NCBI RefSeq assembly: GCF_003112515.1
Contig: NZ_BEVZ01000014.1
Span: forward strand, 1-56,822
Direction: 5' to 3'
Source of the DNA: Streptomyces fragilis
GTDB taxonomy: Bacteria > Actinomycetota > Actinomycetes > Streptomycetales > Streptomycetaceae
Length of the DNA: 56,822 nucleotides
Part shown: one piece after another, positions 54,637 to 56,822 of the stretch
Numbering within the stretch: the stretch's first letter is position 1
How the letters are laid out: the number at the start of each line of letters is the position of its first letter
Position numbers and translations under genes: made by a program
The notes under the pieces: model-generated
The model's input: only the letters and a program-made list of their open reading frames with translations
Told to the model about the DNA's origin: nothing
Databases searched by the model: none

Positions 54637-56822
54637 ATGCCGGGTTTCCCGCACCTGCACACCGCCTCCGGCTTCTCCGTGCGCCACGGCGCCTCGCACC
54701 CCGAGCGGCTGGCCGAGCGGGCCGGTGAGCGGGGCCTGGGGGAGCTCGCCCTCACCGACCGGGACACCGTGGCCGGAGCCGTCCGGTTCGCCAAGGCCTG
54801 CGCCAAGGAGGGCGTCCGCCCGCTGTTCGGCGTGGACCTCGCGGTGGCGCCGCCGGCCGGGGCGGCACGGGGCGGCCGGTCGCCGGAGCGGCGCCGGACA
54901 CCGGTGCGCGGTGGTGCCTTCGTCGACGAGTCAGCCCCCCGGGCGACCTTCCTGGCCCGGGACGGGGCCCGCGGCTGGGCCGGCGTGTGCGCCCTGATCA
55001 CCGCCGCCCACGCGGGCGGCGGCGCCCCGCTGCTGCCCGCCGAGGCGCTGTACGCCGAGGGGGTGACCGTCCTGCTGGGGCCCGACTCCGACGTGGGCCG
55101 CGCCCTGTCCGCCGGGCGCCCCGACCTGGCCGCCCCCCTGCTCGCCGCCTGGCGCGAGCGGTACGGGGACGCGCTGCGGCTGGAGACCGTCTGGCACGGC
55201 CGCCAGGGCACCGGGCACGGCTCGCTGCGGCTGGCCGCCCGCACCCTCGCGCTCGCCGCCGAGCAGGGCGTGCGCCCGGTACTCACCAACGCCGTCCGCT
55301 ACGCCGACCCCGGCATGGGCCCGGTCGCCGACGTGCTGGACTCCGCCCGCCGCCTGGTCCCCGTCGACCCGGCCCGGGGACTGGACTCGGGCCAGGCGTG
55401 GCTCAAGGACGCCGACGCCATGCGGGAGGCCGCCGAGCGGGTCGCCGAGGCCGCCGGGCTCGGCCCGCGCGCCGCAGGGCGGCTGCTCGAGCACACCCGG
55501 ACCACCGCCGAGGAGTGCCGGGTCGACCCCGGGGAGCACCTGGGCATCGGCAGCGTCCACTTCCCCGAGCCGCACCTGGTCGGCGCCGGGCGGCGCACCG
55601 CGCAGCGGGTGCTGGCCTCGCGGGCGGCTGCCGGGATGGTGCTGCGCGGCTACGACCGGCGGCGCGAGTACTGGGAGCGGATGCACCACGAGCTGGACAT
55701 CATCGCCCACCACGGCTTCGCCACCTACTTCCTCACCGTCGCCCAGGTCGTCGACGACGTCCGGGAGATGGGCATCCGGGTCGCCGCGCGCGGCTCCGGC
55801 GCCGGCTCCCTGGTCAACCACCTGCTGGGAATCGCCTCCGCCGACCCGGTCGAGCACGGGCTGCTGATGGAACGCTTCCTGTCCAAGCGCCGGGCGGTGC
55901 TGCCGGACATCGACGTCGACGTGGAGTCCGCCCGCCGGCTGGAGGTGTACCGGAAGATCTTCGACCGCTTCGGCGGCGAGCGGGTGGCCACCGTCGCCAT
56001 GCCCGAGACCTACCGGGTGCGGCACGCGGTCCGCGACGTCGGGGCGGCGCTCGCCATGGACCCGGCGGAGATCGACCGGATCGCCAAGTCCTTCCCGCAC
56101 ATCCGCGCCCGCGACGCCCGCGCCGCCCTGGAGGAGCTGCCCGAGCTGAAGGAGCTGGCGAAGGGGCCGAAGGGGGCGGGCGGGCGCTACGACAGGATGT
56201 GGGACCTCGTGGAGGCGCTGGACGCGCTGCCCCGCGGGGTCGCCATGCACCCGTGCGGAGTGCTGCTCTCCGACGCCACGCTGCTCGGGCGCACCCCGGT
56301 GGTGCCCACCAGCGGGGAGGGCTTCCCGATGGCCCAGTTCGACAAGGACGACGTCGAGGACCTGGGCCTGCTCAAGCTGGACGTGCTCGGGGTGCGGATG
56401 CAGTCGGCGATGGCGCACGCGGTGGCCGAGGTGGAGCGGGCGTCCGGCGAGCGGATCGACCTGGACGCGGTGCCCGAGGGCGACCCGGAGACGTACCGGC
56501 TGATCAGGTCGACCGAGACGCTGGGCTGCTTCCAGATCGAGTCACCCGGCCAGCGCGACCTGGTCGGACGGCTCCAGCCGGAGACCTTCCACGACCTGGT
56601 CGTCGACATCTCGCTGTTCCGGCCCGGACCGGTCGCCGCCGACATGGTGCGGCCGTTCATCGAGCGCCGCCACGGCCGCAGCCCCGCCCGCTACCCGCAC
56701 CCGGACCTGGAGCCCGCGCTGCGCGGCACCTACGGCGTGGTGGTCTTCCACGAGCAGCTGATCGACATCGTGGCCGTCATGACGGGCTGCGGCCGGGGCG
56801 AGGCCGACCGGGTGCGGCGCGG
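54637..56822 (+). CDS. dnaE2: Error-prone DNA polymerase DnaE2, 5' part
   Basis: 728 codons are present; the gene runs off the window. It starts PGFPHLHTASGFSVRHGASHPERLAE (PHP domain), with a polymerase palm holding ARGSGAGSLVNHLLGI, catalytic Asp pair in LPDIDVDVESARR near residue 425, GVAMHPCGVLLSD, LLKLDVLG and CFQIESPGQRD. DnaE2 performs mutagenic translesion synthesis after DNA damage together with ImuA/ImuB, which are not in the window. An AGGCCGGGAGG ribosome binding region is 6 nt upstream of ATG 54637, and a LexA box precedes it. Confidence 0.95.
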   Translation, partial: MPGFPHLHTASGFSVRHGASHPERLAERAGERGLGELALTDRDTVAGAVRFAKACAKEGVRPLFGVDLAVAPPAGAARGGRSPERRRTPVRGGAFVDESAPRATFLARDGARGWAGVCALITAAHAGGGAPLLPAEALYAEGVTVLLGPDSDVGRALSAGRPDLAAPLLAAWRERYGDALRLETVWHGRQGTGHGSLRLAARTLALAAEQGVRPVLTNAVRYADPGMGPVADVLDSARRLVPVDPARGLDSGQAWLKDADAMREAAERVAEAAGLGPRAAGRLLEHTRTTAEECRVDPGEHLGIGSVHFPEPHLVGAGRRTAQRVLASRAAAGMVLRGYDRRREYWERMHHELDIIAHHGFATYFLTVAQVVDDVREMGIRVAARGSGAGSLVNHLLGIASADPVEHGLLMERFLSKRRAVLPDIDVDVESARRLEVYRKIFDRFGGERVATVAMPETYRVRHAVRDVGAALAMDPAEIDRIAKSFPHIRARDARAALEELPELKELAKGPKGAGGRYDRMWDLVEALDALPRGVAMHPCGVLLSDATLLGRTPVVPTSGEGFPMAQFDKDDVEDLGLLKLDVLGVRMQSAMAHAVAEVERASGERIDLDAVPEGDPETYRLIRSTETLGCFQIESPGQRDLVGRLQPETFHDLVVDISLFRPGPVAADMVRPFIERRHGRSPARYPHPDLEPALRGTYGVVVFHEQLIDIVAVMTGCGRGEADRVRR

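Overview
The window is very GC-rich, with dense genes, many GTG starts, ATGA/GTGA gene overlaps and strong stem-loops at gene ends. It starts with a 5S rRNA and its terminator and then runs through a gene order I recognise as a Streptomyces chromosome core region: TPR protein, HAD phosphatase, tlyA, nadK, recN, pyrG, NUDIX, ald, parA-like, scpA, scpB, rluB, tyrA, cmk, plsC-like, der. The same order occurs in Mycobacterium tuberculosis around Rv1691-Rv1713, which helps name several genes. The organism is almost certainly a Streptomyces or close relative; I cannot name the species.

Layout. 1-5.3 kb: 5S rRNA, a low-complexity RDDRGG-repeat/TPR protein, DUF1015, HAD-IIA phosphatase. 5.3-8.5 kb: tandem hairpins, a perfect iron box, and a FecCD/FecCD/ATPase iron-siderophore importer with no binding protein. 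8.5-10.9 kb: SCP2-like protein, small protein, tlyA, nadK. 10.9-15.35 kb: a four-gene, tightly coupled minus-strand operon (mannitol dehydrogenase family, HAD phosphatase, UbiA-like membrane protein, inositol monophosphatase family) that splits nadK from recN, which are normally neighbours. 15.6-17.3 kb: recN. 17.46-18.39 kb: a non-coding minisatellite of about 25 units of 36-38 bp with an exact 224-bp higher-order period. 18.6-22.2 kb: glycosyltransferase, a frameshifted SUKH protein, GH15 trehalase-like enzyme. 22.7-39.4 kb: conserved core from pyrG to der, including the ParA/ScpA/ScpB chromosome-organisation operon and an ADP-ribosylglycohydrolase preceded by a striking palindrome. 39.5-47.4 kb: envelope genes (Rpf-LysM lipoprotein, PAP2 phosphatase, PIG-V-like mannosyltransferase, DHA2 exporter), an I78 inhibitor, two lineage proteins, and SepF. 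47.7-53.1 kb: a DUF5685 protein with a 21-cysteine tail and a complete conservon (cvnA-B-C-D). 53.5-56.8 kb: a streptogrisin B-like protease and the 5' part of SOS-boxed dnaE2, cut by the window end.

Three signals stand out. First, about ten genes have a TANNNT -10 box 6-8 nt before the start codon, usually with no Shine-Dalgarno sequence, which predicts leaderless transcripts. Second, the 224-bp-period minisatellite lies where relatives carry other genes. Third, the coupled sugar-alcohol dehydrogenase/phosphatase/UbiA operon interrupts a conserved DNA-repair/NAD operon and may encode an undescribed polyprenyl- or lipid-linked polyol pathway. Names and functions come from motif recognition by eye; no database search was run.
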